Of a DNA stretch of 64,000 bases, positions 1 to 10,553 are shown one piece after another. The translations under genes and the position numbers were made by a program. The notes below the pieces were generated by a model that saw only the letters and a list, made by a program, of their open reading frames with translations, had not been told where the DNA came from and ran no database searches. This stretch comes from Aliamphritea spongicola (GTDB lineage: Bacteria > Pseudomonadota > Gammaproteobacteria > Pseudomonadales > Balneatricaceae): assembly GCA_024347235.1 (NCBI GenBank), contig AP025283.1, positions 3,224,001 through 3,288,000 of the forward strand. The letters are read 5' to 3'. Each line of letters opens with the position of its first letter. Position 1 is the first letter of the stretch.

Positions 1-762
1 TCATCAGAATGCCGTAATTCACGTCATTCACTGAACGGTTATTCAGCACCGTCAGATATTTTGACTGCATCAGTGCATAACCTGTACGGGTGTTTTCAGT
101 CAGGTTGCTCTGTAACAGGTTATTGTAGGAATACATGTAGTGCACGCCGTAACGCAGGTCGTGCAGATAGTTGGCGGTCAGCTCATTACCGTTACTGGTA
201 TCAATGTAAATGCCGTCCCGGGTTTCCCAGACTTCATTACCCTGAACCAGTGCCTTGCTGACATTAAAAGGTGGATGCCATTACCACGGTCGGATGCCCG
301 CAGCTCGAGCTTACCACGTACTTTGTTATCAATAATCCGGGCGTTCTGAGTGGCATCTACCCAGATACCAAAGCCGCCCCCATAAAGGCTGTTATTCTCG
401 ATCCGGCTACCCGTGGCGGAAGTTGCCAGCAGAATTCCGGCATCCTGATTGGTCAGGTCTTCACCCCAGTTTACAATCCGTAAATCATGGACGTAGCTGT
501 CCGGTGCTTCTACCTGTAATGCGTGGCCTTTGCCCTGTGCATCAATGACAGCACCTTTTTCTGCGGTCAGCTCAACTGTCCGGCGCAGAATATAATTACC
601 CCGGTATTCACCTTTCGCCAATACCAGCGTATCCCCCTGCTGACTATTGTCCAGCGCCAGCTGCAGGTCATCCTGCGGGGTTATCTGAATCACAGCCGCA
701 CTGGTTATGCTGCTGATCAGCAATGCCAGCAGGCCCAAAATCCTTCCAGTCAGATTCAGCAT
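1..762 (-). CDS. nosD: NosD, periplasmic copper/ABC-associated protein for N2O reductase maturation (3' end outside window, one frameshift)
   Basis: The N-terminus has a signal peptide (hydrophobic stretch ending SSITSAA). It is followed by the right-handed parallel beta-helix repeat pattern (short N-x-hydrophobic turns such as SRIENNSLYGGGFGIWVD and ARIIDNKVRGK) typical of NosD/CASH-domain proteins. The reading frame breaks after RGNGIHL at the A run at 266-269. Adding one base restores NVSKALVQGNEVWETRDG and a continuous frame to the window edge. The gene lies directly downstream of nosZ on the same strand, the usual nosRZDFYL order, so nosF, nosY and nosL are expected beyond position 1. 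NosD works with NosFY in assembling the copper centres of NosZ. The frameshift is probably a sequencing error. Confidence 0.9.
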
Positions 763-814
763 CTGTTACCTCTCAAACATGCCGGGCGGAAAATCCGCCC
801 GGCAATTACTGCTG

Positions 815-2722
815 TTATGCAGGTTCAACCAACATACGGCCGCGCATTTCCATGTGCAGCGCGTGACAGAACCAGTTGCAATAGAACCACTGTACCCCTG
901 GCTTATCCGCCATGAAGGTTACAGACGCGGTCTGTTGCGGGCTGATTTCCATCTGTACGCCGTGGTTTACCATACAGAAGCCGTGGGTTACGTCTTCAAT
1001 CTGGTCAAGGTTGGTCACGACAACTGTTACTTCATCACCCTGCTTCACGGTGAATTCATTCATACCGTAAGAAGGTGCGATGGAAGTCATGTAGACACGT
1101 ACCTTGTTGCCGTCACGGATCACCTTGTTATCGGTGTGAACGTTAACGCCGTCCGCTTTTGCCATCGCGATAGTGCCGGCAAAGGTCGGATCTTCACGGT
1201 CATACAGTTTGCGGGTTTTAACCTTGGAACGGTGTACGATCATGCAGTCATGCGGCTCAGCATAAGTCGGGCCGTCATGGATCAGTTTCATTTCGTCACC
1301 GGAGATATCGATCAGCTGATCGTTCTCGGCGTGTAGCGGGCCACACTGCAGGAAGCGGTCTTTCGAGAATTTCTGCAGAGATACCAGATACTTACCGTCA
1401 GCATCACGGGTTTCACCCATAGTGGTGTGGTTATGACCCGGCTGATAATGTACATCCAACTTCTGCACAATGTAGTCAACGTTTTCACCGTTATATGCGC
1501 GGATCGCTTTTTCAACGTCCCACTTACATACCTGGCTATCGATGAACAGTGTGGTATAGGCATTGCCACGGCCGTCAAAGGCAGTGTGAAGAGGCCCCAG
1601 ACCCAGCTCAACTTCTGCGACAACGGTATCCCGTGGCTTGATCTCATTGGCAAACAGAGCATCAAACTTGTCCAGCTGGAATACAGTAACAGTCGGAGAC
1701 AGCTTACCGTTGGCAACTGCATACTTACCGTCAGGTCCGGTATTAATACCGTGCGGGTTCTTTGGTACAGGCACATAGCGGGTCAGTTCAGAACCCTTAC
1801 GGCCGTCCAGTACCGGTACGTCAGAGCCTGGCAGAGTAATGAACTGGCCGGCTTTAACTGCAGCTTCGATACGCTCAATGTTGAAGATAACCAGGTGGTC
1901 ACGCTCAGCCTTCATGGAACCGGTCAGGTCGATAGCACCTTCAGAGTTGTAGCAGGTAGAGAACGCATACTTACCGGTGTAATCAGCATCGGTGTTATCC
2001 AGGTTACCGTCGACAATCACCTGCCATGCCACATCCATGCTCTCGGCATCAACACCGTTGAACAGGGTGTAGTAACCCGGTACGTCATCCATGTTCAGGC
2101 CGTTGTTCGGATGCGGAATACGGAATTCAGCATTGGCAAATACATACTTGGTGTGCGGTACTTTCTGCACCCGCAGACCGTGAATTGCCTGACAGTTAGG
2201 AATCGTGGTGATCTTGTCAGTCTTCATGATGTCACAGCGAATACGTGCAACACGAGTGTTTGCCTTATCGTTGATGAAGACATACTTACCGTCATAATGA
2301 CCGTCAGTCATAGACATATGCGGGTGGTGGCTGTCACCGTTCATCGGTGCATTTTCACCCAGAATCGCCTTACTCTCGTTGGTAATACCCCAACCGGTGG
2401 CGCTGTCTACGTTGAATACCGGAATACGCATCAGCTCACGCATGGATGGCAAACCCAGAATACGTACTTCACCGGAGTGACCGCCACTCCAGAAACCGTA
2501 GTATTCATCCAGCTCGCCCGGACCTACCATACCGTCAGCACTGGCAGCCTGTGCAGTCGATGGCAGTAACGCGCTGCCCATACCGGCACCGAAGGTGCTG
2601 GCAACACCGGCCAGAGCTGCCGAACCACCCAGGAATAAGCGGCGGCTGACTTTCACATGTTCAGTTGCCTTCGGATCTTCTGCATCGATTTCCGGCAAGT
2701 TTTTATCTTTCGGATCAATCAT
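815..2722 (-). CDS. nosZ: Nitrous-oxide reductase NosZ (clade I, Tat-exported)
   Basis: Periplasmic multicopper enzyme reducing N2O to N2, the last step of denitrification. An intact frame carries a twin-arginine signal ([14 protein letters not shown]) near residues 25-45, which marks the Tat-dependent clade I form. The beta-propeller part contains His motifs of the CuZ site ([25 protein letters not shown]). The C-terminal cupredoxin has the CuA ligand motif [14 protein letters not shown] (CxxxCxxxHxxM). The frame is open five codons further upstream. The start at 2722 is preferred because GGAG sits about 9 bases before it, whereas it abuts the upstream ATG. Length about 635 aa is normal. It is transcribed after nosR and before nosD. 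Confidence 0.98.
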   Translation of the reverse strand: MIDPKDKNLPEIDAEDPKATEHVKVSRRLFLGGSAALAGVASTFGAGMGSALLPSTAQAASADGMVGPGELDEYYGFWSGGHSGEVRILGLPSMRELMRIPVFNVDSATGWGITNESKAILGENAPMNGDSHHPHMSMTDGHYDGKYVFINDKANTRVARIRCDIMKTDKITTIPNCQAIHGLRVQKVPHTKYVFANAEFRIPHPNNGLNMDDVPGYYTLFNGVDAESMDVAWQVIVDGNLDNTDADYTGKYAFSTCYNSEGAIDLTGSMKAERDHLVIFNIERIEAAVKAGQFITLPGSDVPVLDGRKGSELTRYVPVPKNPHGINTGPDGKYAVANGKLSPTVTVFQLDKFDALFANEIKPRDTVVAEVELGLGPLHTAFDGRGNAYTTLFIDSQVCKWDVEKAIRAYNGENVDYIVQKLDVHYQPGHNHTTMGETRDADGKYLVSLQKFSKDRFLQCGPLHAENDQLIDISGDEMKLIHDGPTYAEPHDCMIVHRSKVKTRKLYDREDPTFAGTIAMAKADGVNVHTDNKVIRDGNKVRVYMTSIAPSYGMNEFTVKQGDEVTVVVTNLDQIEDVTHGFCMVNHGVQMEISPQQTASVTFMADKPGVQWFYCNWFCHALHMEMRGRMLVEPA

Positions 2723-2774
2723 CTTTCCATTCTCCACAATAAGGATTAAGCGTTCGGCACCGCTGCCGAGTCGG

Positions 2775-4934
2775 TCACATCCAAAGTCTCATTTTTGCCA
2801 TAGCAGCTTGCTGCTTAGCGCGTTTTCTGGCTTTAACCACCAAAGGTGGGCACTTGTCATTTCGGTAATAAGTCACCTGGCAATCCAGACACTGATGGCA
2901 CTCATTGGCATTGATAGAACCATCAGGATGAATCGCCTGAATCTCACATTCGTTCGCACATACCTTGCACGGCTGGCCACATTCTTTACGGCGTTTCAGC
3001 CAGTCAAACAGACGCAGGCGTGCAGGGATTGCCAGGGCGGCCCCAGCGGGCAGATGTAGCGGCAGTAGACCTTGCGGGTGAAAATGTTGATCACCAGCAG
3101 TGCCACCGCGTAGAGCACATAGCCCCACTCCCGGTTGAACTGCAGCAGGAAAGCAGTTTTGAACGGCTCAACTTCTGAATAGCGCTCAGCTTCAGACAGG
3201 GACTCCAGTGACACCGCAAACAGCGCCAGCAGAATCACGTACTTCAGCGCCCAGAGCCGTTCATGTACTGCGAAAGGAATTTCGTATTGCTTAATTTTAA
3301 GGCGACGGGCCGCTTCGTTGATCAGCTCCTGCAGCGCACCGAACGGGCACAGCCAGCCACAGAAGATACCCCGACCCCACAGCAACATGGTCATGGCCAC
3401 GAAACCCCAGAGAATGAACAGCATCGGATCCAGTAAGAACAGATCCCACTGGAAATCCCCTGGAAAGCATGCACAAAGGTAAAGACGTTCACCACAGAGA
3501 GCTGTCCCAGGGCATACCAGCCAATGAAGACAACGGTAAACACCAGGTAACCGTGACGCAGGCCGTGCATCAACCGTGGATAACGAACCAGCACATCCTG
3601 AATAAAAATAATGATGAACAGCGCCAGCAGAGCCACAGACAGAACACCGATCTGGAAGGCTTTTTCACGCCAGATGCTCACCCACAGAGCTTCCGGTTCC
3701 GCTTCTGCCACCGGGGCAACCGGCTCAGGACGTAACAGGTACTGTTCAGGAGTCAGATAGTCGCCGTAGAAACTGGTAAATACGCTGTCCAGTGCGCCGA
3801 TCTGACGGCGTACCAGCAACTCCAGCTGCCACGGAGTGCCCGGGTCAAAGTCATACTGATCGCGGATCACAAAGATCGCCATTTCCCGGAATCCCGGAAA
3901 ACCGTCGATATACACATCATCCAGGCGGTAGTAGTCAGTATCGTGGAAACTGATTACCTTACCGGACTGCTGTAACTGAGTGCGGTCGAAAATACCGCCG
4001 CGCACGTAACCGTTACCTTTGAAGGAGTACTCCCTTCACCCATCACAGCAATCGCACTGTCACCCGGGTTCAGCTCGCCCATCAGCCAGTTGTACTGAGT
4101 ATCGCCCAGCAGGTTACGGCCAACAGTGGGAATATCTAACGGTGCGTAATACAGCTCGATAAATTCTTTTTCAGCATCAGCCGGTGTTTTCGCCGCCTGA
4201 TTTTCAGCCTTGGTGCCAACGAAAGCTTCATCAATGTCTTTACGCTGCAGCGCCAGCCGGCGAATGGAACCGTCACCGGTTAACTGAATCCAGTCCGCTT
4301 TTGAGAATACGTCAGGTTTCACAGTCGCCGGCGGTACAACCGCCAGTTTGGAAAGCCCCGCAATGTTAAGATGACGGGCCACTTTACGGGCCGCCCGCAT
4401 GATGGCTTCATTCACCACCATTACGGTAACAGTCGCACCGGAAACCACATCCACATTGCGGACATCTTCGTTATTACCGGCACCAACCCGGACCTGATCT
4501 GTCACGTTCAGGCCCTGGTATTTATCGGCAAAATCAAAGAGTTTTTGTTCAGGAATGCCCACCAGCAGGATAGGCTCATGATGCTCAAGCACCCGGGTAG
4601 CGACTAACTGGCCATCCGGGTCCATAACTATAAGGGTGTTGATTGGCTTACCGGAATAAGCCGGAATATTGACGACATCATTGGTATTGAAGGCGTAACC
4701 GATTTCTTTGTCACCGGCGAAGACCCTCCGGATCAGAATATCATCGCCCTCCAGTGCTTCCTTATCAGCGACACGGGTCGCCTCTGGAAGGGCCTGCAGA
4801 ATTGTTTCTGTCTGTTGTGCTTCACTGACCGGCACCATCGCCAGTGCACTGTTCAGCGAAACCAGCATCAGCATCACCGCAAGCCATACACGGCTCAGCA
4901 AACGTGCTAACTGCCTGCAATCTCGGTTCATCAT
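2775..4934 (-). CDS. nosR: NosR, membrane flavo-iron-sulfur regulator/electron donor for N2O reduction (three frameshifts)
   Basis: The reconstructed protein is about 720 aa. It has an N-terminal signal segment, a periplasmic FMN-binding domain with the flavinylation-type motif [10 protein letters not shown], several transmembrane helices, and a cytoplasmic polyferredoxin part with cysteine motifs ([45 protein letters not shown]). NosR is needed for nosZ expression and for electron delivery to NosZ. The frame breaks at C runs at 4032-4034, 3457-3460 and 3041-3044. In each case one lost G in the coding strand restores the expected family sequence. ATG at 4934 is preceded by GAGG at 6-7 bases; it starts 21 bases after the stop of the CusF-like gene. 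The pattern of breaks points to homopolymer errors rather than gene loss. Confidence 0.93.
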
Positions 4935-4955
4935 CAGCAACCTCGGCAATCCCTA

Positions 4956-5318
4956 TTACTGATCAATCACTTCAGTAATGGTGAACTTCATCATGTTCTG
5001 CTGCTTCAGACGAAACTCAATTGGCTGACCTTCTTTAAAGTCAGACGCCTGCATGCCCGGCGCCAGATTAAACTTCATCTGCATTTCACGCATATCCCAT
5101 TCAGGAATACGCTGATGCTGAACTTTAAGCTGGTTGGTCTGTGCTAATACCCCTTTAACGACACCGGAAGTGGTTACCACTTCGGCCATAGACTGCACGC
5201 TGGCCATCTGCTTATGTTTATGATTCATATTGTGTTCTTCGGCCTGAGCAGTAAGTGCTGCTGCGCAGAGCATCACTGAGCATCCCACCAGCGCCAGATC
5301 TTTGAACGGAATAAACAT
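4956..5318 (-). CDS. Small periplasmic copper-binding protein, CusF-like, first gene of the nos operon
   Basis: 120 aa with a signal peptide (AAALTAQA cleavage region), a His/Met-rich segment just after it (EEHNMNHKHKQM) and a small beta-barrel-like domain. The motif WDMREMQMKF resembles the Trp plus Met-x-Met Cu(I) site of CusF. Repeated V-x-G-V-L and EG-P-I-EFRL segments also fit that fold. The Met spacing differs from canonical CusF, so the family assignment is tentative. The start has a good AAGGAG site. It lies 21 bases before nosR and behind an FNR-type box, so it is probably expressed with nos under low oxygen. A role in supplying copper to NosZ or NosD is an inference from position. 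Confidence 0.75.
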   Translation of the reverse strand: MFIPFKDLALVGCSVMLCAAALTAQAEEHNMNHKHKQMASVQSMAEVVTTSGVVKGVLAQTNQLKVQHQRIPEWDMREMQMKFNLAPGMQASDFKEGQPIEFRLKQQNMMKFTITEVIDQ

Positions 5319-5408
5319 AACGGTATCTCCTTATTTCTACCTGCGACGTTTTGTCACTGCGACGTTTTGTCACAGGTGAAAGTTTAAAGAGGCACCTTCT
5401 GAGGCGTC

Positions 5409-5422
5409 TTGACATTCATCAA
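5409..5422. promoter_or_regulatory. FNR/DNR-type box (anaerobic or nitric-oxide control of nos)
   Basis: The sequence TTGAC-ATTC-ATCAA matches the FNR/DNR consensus TTGAT-N4-ATCAA at nine of ten half-site positions. It lies about 90 bases upstream of the CusF-like start on the minus strand. nos genes in denitrifiers are commonly activated by FNR/DNR/NNR proteins at such sites. The regulator itself is not in the window. Confidence 0.75.
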
Positions 5423-5456
5423 GTGAAACAGGGATTAAAAATCAGGCGAAGTCTCT

Positions 5457-5494
5457 ACTGATCCAGATCAGTAAATTCCCCGTAGACAGGGAAT
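5457..5494. promoter_or_regulatory. Two adjacent inverted repeats between nos operon and GST gene
   Basis: ACTGATC-CA-GATCAGT (5457-5472) is a perfect 7-base inverted repeat. It is followed at once by ATTCCC-N8-GGGAAT (5475-5494). Both lie in the divergent region of the nos operon and the GST gene. They look like operator sites, but no regulator can be assigned. The rest of 5319-5677 is AT-rich with no gene seen. Confidence 0.4.
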
Positions 5495-5677
5495 ATTTCT
5501 TTCAAAAAGAATAAGAAAATTATTTTTAATAACTTTGCGCTACAGTCATAGAATAATTCATTCATATACCTTTCAGATATTTCCGGTAAAGTCGCCAGTA
5601 ACTGCCGCTGGCACACTTTAAACCAGCGCTTTTTCTATGCTGAATACGGCTGCACAATAACGATCAAAAGGTTAGCC

Positions 5678-6320
5678 ATGGAACTCTTCTCTCTTCCCGT
5701 CAGTACCTATAGTGCTAAAGTGCGTATTGCACTTGGTCTGAAGAACATCACCTGTACTATTTCCCCACCTCCCGGGGCTACAGCACCGATCAGTACATGC
5801 AACTGGTACCGCTGGGCACCATCCCTGCACTGCGGGTGGGTGATGAATATTTTTCAGAATCAGATGTGATCATGGAATATCTGGAAGATGCCTACCCGGC
5901 ACACAGCCTGCTCACCAACGACCACCTGAAAAAGCCCGGCACCGTTTTCTGGCCCGCTACCATGACCTCTGGCTGGAACCTCACCTGCGCCGTACGTTTG
6001 CCCACTGCGATCCGGCCACCCGGGTACAGGCTGAGCTGGATGATCACCTGAACAAATTTGAAGAACGTTTGGCTAAGCTGGATGAACTCTTTACTGCACA
6101 GCCGTTTATGGTGGATGAAAACATCGGCTATGCGGACTGCGCATTTCCCGCCACCATTGAACTGGCTGACATCCTGCTGCCACTGTTTGGCCGGGAACTT
6201 AAACTGGGGCCAAATATGACCGCCTGGCGGGCTGCTGTGCTGGCCAACCCGGTTGTGAAAAGCGTCACCGACGAAAGCCGCGCAGCTACCCTGGAATGGA
6301 TGAACAGCGGCGGCGGTTAA
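5678..6320 (+). CDS. Glutathione S-transferase family protein (two frameshifts)
   Basis: The reconstructed protein is about 214 aa with a thioredoxin-fold N-terminus (MELFSLPVSTYSAKVRIALG) and the cis-proline and glutathione-binding pattern VPLGTIPALRVGD followed by SESDVIMEYLED. A helical C-terminal domain follows (NKFEERLAKLDELF, ENIGYADCAFPATIEL). These are hallmarks of a soluble GST; the substrate cannot be told. The frame is lost at the G run 5774-5777 and at the A run 5929-5933. Adding one base at each joins the three segments cleanly. It is a single gene, divergent from nos and convergent with the SulP gene, with a hairpin terminator after it. Confidence 0.85.
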
Positions 6321-6346
6321 ACTTGCCTGAAAGAAGATCCACAAAC

Positions 6347-6372
6347 AAAAAGCCTGTTAAAAACAGGCTTTT
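6347..6372. terminator. Bidirectional rho-independent terminator
   Basis: AAAAAGCCTGTT and AACAGGCTTTT form a 10-11 base stem with a short A loop. A-rich and T-rich flanks allow it to serve both the GST gene (+) and the SulP gene (-), which converge here. Confidence 0.8.
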
Positions 6373-6399
6373 ACGTTTAGGCGCTTTTGAAAAAGCAGA

Positions 6400-8138
6400 T
6401 CAGGCTCGGGCAATCAGTGGCTGGCTGAATTTCTCGCATTCACGGAAAACATGCTTGTCACAGTTCTCACAGGTGGACTGATTCAGCTCCGGGAAAATAC
6501 TGCTGATGGCAGAAGACTTATTAGCGAAGAAACGGTCTTCGCCGATATCATCAACCAACCCCAGTTTGGCAGCATTCTCCATAACCCCCGGCTTCATACC
6601 GAAGAAGTACAGACCGCCGCCTTTCGCCTTCAGTTTACCGTCCAGTGATACCAGCAGATCCACCCCACTCATATCAATGAAGTTTATCCCCAGACAGATG
6701 ATCAGAATACGCTCCACACCTTCCTGCGCCGCTATCTGCTCAATCCGGTTCTGGATATGGTTCACCGAGCCAAAATAGATCGACATTTCTACCCGTAACA
6801 CCTTCAGTTGAGGGCACTGCTCCCTTTACCGTTGCGCGCATCCACAAAGCGGCGCTGCTCTGTATTCAGAGACATCTCGGTAATTTCAGGGGTTGAAGTC
6901 TTGGCCAGGAACAGCACCAGCGACAGCAATACACCCAGATAAATCGCAAACTCCAGTTCAAGAAATAAGGTTGAGACAAAGGTAATGATCAGCACAGAAG
7001 CTTCCGGCCGGCTGGCCACCATAATCTTCTTAATATGATGGAAGTCCACCAGGTTATAAGCCACCATCATAATTACGCCGCCCATGGCCGCAACTGGTAA
7101 ATAAGCCGTCAGGGGCGCCACCAGCAACACGATCAGCATCAGCAGAACCGCGGCAAAAATAGCCGACAACGGAGACTTCGCACCTGCTGAATAGTTCACA
7201 CCTGAACGGGTAAACGAACCGGAACCGGCATAGCAGGAGAAAAACTGCCGACAATGTTCGAAAGTCCCTGTCCCAGAAACTCCTGGTTCGGGTAAATCCG
7301 TTGCTGGGATTTAATCGCAATCGCCCGACTGATAGAAACTGCTTCGATCAGGCCTAACAGCGCAATCGCAAAGGCTTCAGGGGCAAGCAGACGGATAGTA
7401 TCCAGTGACAGATCAGGCATGGATAATGGCGGCAAACTGGTCGGAATCGCACCCACCAGCAAAATCCCGGAACCTTCCCCAAATGCCAGCGCGATCAGGC
7501 TGCCAAACACCATGGCTACCAACAGGTTCGGAATTTTAGGCAGGTAACGCTTAATGCCCACAGCCATCAGCAGGGTCATCATCCCGACACAGAAAATCGC
7601 CCAGTTAAGCTGATCCAGATTCGACAGGGTCACCATCCAGCTTTCCGTAAACGACAACCCCTTCTCCGCAGGAATACCGGTGATGTGTTTCACCTGACTG
7701 GTAGCAATCAGAATGGCCGCACCAGCGGTAAAACCGATCACAACTGTATGGGATACAAAGTCCACCAGTTTACCTAACCGGGCCAGACCAAACGCCAGCT
7801 GATAGATACCGGCCAGCAAGGTCAGAGTCAGTGCCATCGACACAAACTCAGCACTGCCCGGCTCCGCGTGACCACTCACGGCGGAAAAACCACAATGGAT
7901 ATCGCCGTGGTCGGGCCGGATATCAAATGCTTGACGAGCCAAAAAGTGCCGCGATAATCGGCGTCACCATCGCAGTATATAAACCATACTCAGGCGGCAA
8001 ACCCGCTATCGTTGCAAACGCCACACCTTGTGGCAGAACAATAATCGCCCCTGTGATACCAGCAATAAAATCCGCTTTAACATCCTGAAATGTTAAGCAT
8101 TTTAGCCAGACCAAAAATGGGAATAGACTATTTTTCAT
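6400..8138 (-). CDS. SulP/SLC26-family anion transporter with C-terminal STAS domain (several frameshifts)
   Basis: About 580 aa when reconstructed. The N-terminal signature (DVKADFIAGITGAIIVLPQGVAFATIAGLPPEYGLY) is that of SulP permeases. It is followed by about ten to twelve hydrophobic helices including FTAGAAILIATSQVKHI and EAFAIALLGLIEAVSIS. The cytoplasmic tail is a STAS domain (ILIICLGINFIDMSGVDLL). An unusual cysteine-containing end follows (CENCDKHVFRECEKF). The family moves sulfate, bicarbonate or dicarboxylates, and the substrate is unknown here. Breaks near 6812-6814, 7240-7244, 7885-7889 and 7930 are each repaired by one base. The extreme C-terminal cysteines could bind a metal, but that is a guess. 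Confidence 0.88.
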
Positions 8139-8430
8139 GGAGTCTCCGAATTCCTCAGATCAATACAACCAACAAATGAGCAGCTGCTAAGACACAGTGC
8201 TCTGATCAAACAAACAGTATTTACCTAAACCTGATTCGAGATGACAGGACGTCATACAGGGCATGATTTAGCGGCTTTGAAAAATACGCTGGTGCAGAAC
8301 GCAGTCAGGTACATCAGCCGGTGCGCATTTTATAACCAATCATCCGACTAAATCTATATCCATACGAATCGTAAGGAATGAAATTTGACGATTTTTTTGT
8401 TCCTGATCATTAAAAAACTGAATAGCAGGC
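8139..8430. other. Intergenic region upstream of the SulP gene
   Basis: AT-rich stretch holding the presumed SulP promoter on the minus strand. No gene, RNA or clear operator is seen. Confidence 0.5.
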
Positions 8431-8452
8431 AAAAAAGCCGCATAAATGCGGC
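8431..8452 (-). terminator. Rho-independent terminator of the 8486-8761 gene
   Basis: On the minus strand GCCGCAT-TT-ATGCGGC is followed by a run of six T, 34 bases after the stop of the small gene. Confidence 0.85.
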
Positions 8453-8485
8453 CCAAACGTGAGATCACTATGAAAAGGGTAAAGC

Positions 8486-8761
8486 TCAGTTAACCTTGAT
8501 CGGGTTAGCCTGTTCTTCGTCACGCTGCTCCATGGAAGCAGCTGCCATTTTACGACCGAAAATTTCCATCACATCCAGGTTTGCATCCGGGTTCGCGCTG
8601 GCTTCATCCATCGCTTCAACCATTGCTTTTACGGTTGGCAGGGTCTTCTCAACCAGCTGAGTAATATAAAACTCAGTCGTAGTACCCGTGTACTTCTGGT
8701 AGCGGGTAAACAGATCTAATGTTTCTGCTGCTAATTCAATCTGAACAGTCTTAGTGGACAT
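8486..8761 (-). CDS. Small conserved-looking protein of unknown function, 91 aa
   Basis: Reads MSTKTVQIELAAETLDLF and continues with an acidic helical middle (KAMVEAMDEASANPD) and a charged tail (EQRDEEQANPIKVN). There is no signal peptide or membrane helix. The frame is open 13 codons further upstream, but ATG at 8761 is chosen because AGGAGT lies 6-7 bases before it. A strong terminator follows, so it is probably a monocistronic, well-expressed gene. Its function was not recognised. The alpha-helical pattern with regularly spaced leucines might mean a small regulatory or storage-granule associated protein, which is speculation. Confidence 0.75.
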   Translation of the reverse strand: MSTKTVQIELAAETLDLFTRYQKYTGTTTEFYITQLVEKTLPTVKAMVEAMDEASANPDANLDVMEIFGRKMAAASMEQRDEEQANPIKVN

Positions 8762-8970
8762 GATAACTCCTGATACATCTGAAAACGGTGGCCGGGTCAC
8801 AGTATCTTAAACAAAAACACCGGTCACTATTAGTATAACCTGCTAAGTGCAGCAGCTGACTATACGTAACAATTTACCTGTGGGCCAGTAATATCCCTAG
8901 AACCAGTACCGGTAATTTTCTGGAGCCAAGTACAGGTCTAAATACGCGAACAGCTTCTAAAGAAAATAAA

Positions 8971-8994
8971 ATGGCCGCAAGTGCGGCCATTTTT
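8971..8994. terminator. Bidirectional terminator downstream of sad
   Basis: ATGGCCGCA-AG-TGCGGCCAT forms a nine-base stem. TTTTT follows on the plus strand and TTTTATTTTC on the minus strand. It sits 25 bases after the end of the aldehyde dehydrogenase gene. Confidence 0.8.
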
Positions 8995-9018
8995 CAACAT
9001 CGTTCGCAAACTGCGCTG

Positions 9019-10383
9019 TCAGGCAACCCAGACGCTCTTAGCATTACAGAACTCACGGATGCCGTTCACACCCAGTTCCCGGCCGAGGCCAGATGCTTTA
9101 GTACCGCCGAATGGCATACGCACATCACTGGCAACCTGAGCGTTAACGAAAGCGGCGCCCACGTCCAGGCAACGGGCAAGCTGTTCACCTTTGGCAACAT
9201 CCTGTGTCCAGATACTGGCCCCCAGACCAAAACGGGTAGCATTCGCCTGAGCGATCGCATCCGCTTCATCACGGACCGAAATAATCGCCGCAACCGGGCC
9301 AAAAATTTCCTCACTGAAAGCGGTCATACCCAGCTCAACTTCAGACAGTACGGTCGGCGCATAGAAGAAACCGTCACCCGGTAACATATCACCGCCGGTC
9401 AGCAGCTTGGCACCATCGGCAACGGTTGCCTGCAGCTGCTGGTGAACCTTGTCACGCAGATCCGCACGGGCCATCGGCGCCAGTGTCGTCTCGGCCAGCA
9501 TCGGATCACCGGCCTGCAGTGCACGGCTGCGCTCAACCACCATTTCAGTGAACTCAGCCATCCGGCTGGACACCACCAGGAAGCGCTTCGCCGCAATACA
9601 GATCTGACCTGCATTGGCAAAGCGGGCCCGCATGGCAACATCCACAGCCGCTTCAAGGTCGGCATCATCCAGAATAATCAGCGGATCAGAGCCGCCCAGT
9701 TCCAGTACCGCTTTCTTCAGGTGCTGGCCGGCTAGTGCACCAATCTGACGACCGGCCATTTCACTGCCGGTAAATGCCACCCCGTGTACCCGGTAATCGG
9801 CAATCACTTTAGCGGCCTGATCAACGGAAATAGTCAGATCAGCAAACAGACCTTCCGGCGCACCGGCGTCGATGACCAGCTGTTCAATGGCTTTAGCACT
9901 GCGCGGCACGTTTGGCGCATGCTTAAGTAATACCGCATTACCCGCCATCAGGTTAGGAATCATGCAACGGAACACCTGCCATAAAGGAAAGTTCCACGGC
10001 ATGATCGCCAGTACAGTACCCAGCGGTTCATAACTGACCAGACTGCGGCTTGCCGGTGTACTGATCAGATCATCCTGAAGCATGGTTTCAGCATGCTCTG
10101 CGTAGTACTCACAGGCACCGATACATTTATCCACTTCTCCCAGCGCTTCATTCAGCAGCTTACCCATTTCCAGAGTAATGGTTTCTGCCATTTCCTGGCG
10201 GCGCTCTTTGAGCTTACTGCCAATCGCCAGCACCAGCGCTGCACGCTCAACAAAGCTGGTATTACGCCAGTGCAGAGCAGCTTCACGGGACGCCGTCAGA
10301 CGGCTTTCCAGCTCTGCATCAGACAGAAAAGCAAACTCTTCAATCAGTTGATTGTTATAAGGATTACGGGTTGCGAAATTCAT
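9019..10383 (-). CDS. NAD(P)-dependent succinate-semialdehyde dehydrogenase (Sad/YneI-like)
   Basis: Intact frame of about 454 aa in the aldehyde dehydrogenase superfamily. The cofactor region (IMPWNFPLWQVFRCMIPNLMAGN, VAFTGSE), the catalytic Glu in LELGGSDP and the catalytic Cys in NAGQICIAAKRF are all present. The short length and N-terminus (NPYNNQLIEEF) are most like E. coli Sad (YneI), which oxidises succinate semialdehyde to succinate. ATG at 10383 is preceded by GGAG at 6 bases. The gene follows soeC on the same strand after 170 bases, so it may be read with it. A role in 4-aminobutyrate or similar amino-acid breakdown is an inference, and other small aldehydes remain possible. Confidence 0.82.
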   Translation of the reverse strand: MNFATRNPYNNQLIEEFAFLSDAELESRLTASREAALHWRNTSFVERAALVLAIGSKLKERRQEMAETITLEMGKLLNEALGEVDKCIGACEYYAEHAETMLQDDLISTPASRSLVSYEPLGTVLAIMPWNFPLWQVFRCMIPNLMAGNAVLLKHAPNVPRSAKAIEQLVIDAGAPEGLFADLTISVDQAAKVIADYRVHGVAFTGSEMAGRQIGALAGQHLKKAVLELGGSDPLIILDDADLEAAVDVAMRARFANAGQICIAAKRFLVVSSRMAEFTEMVVERSRALQAGDPMLAETTLAPMARADLRDKVHQQLQATVADGAKLLTGGDMLPGDGFFYAPTVLSEVELGMTAFSEEIFGPVAAIISVRDEADAIAQANATRFGLGASIWTQDVAKGEQLARCLDVGAAFVNAQVASDVRMPFGGTKASGLGRELGVNGIREFCNAKSVWVA

Positions 10384-10553
10384 ATTCAACTCCTACGGGC
10401 AAAAGCTGGCCTGGGATTAATAGTTATAGCGGCCAAACGAAGCAAAACAGGCTGACAGACGCTGTGCACTCAACAGCGCTGAACTCTGCCAGAGACAAAA
10501 ATCCAGAGCAGCAGGGCCAACTCTGGATTTTTAAAGGTACTCAGCCGGGTGTT

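Noticed and set aside
1427..2569. A 380-codon open frame opposite nosZ
   Set aside because: It is an antisense shadow of nosZ, with no domain and no ribosome site.
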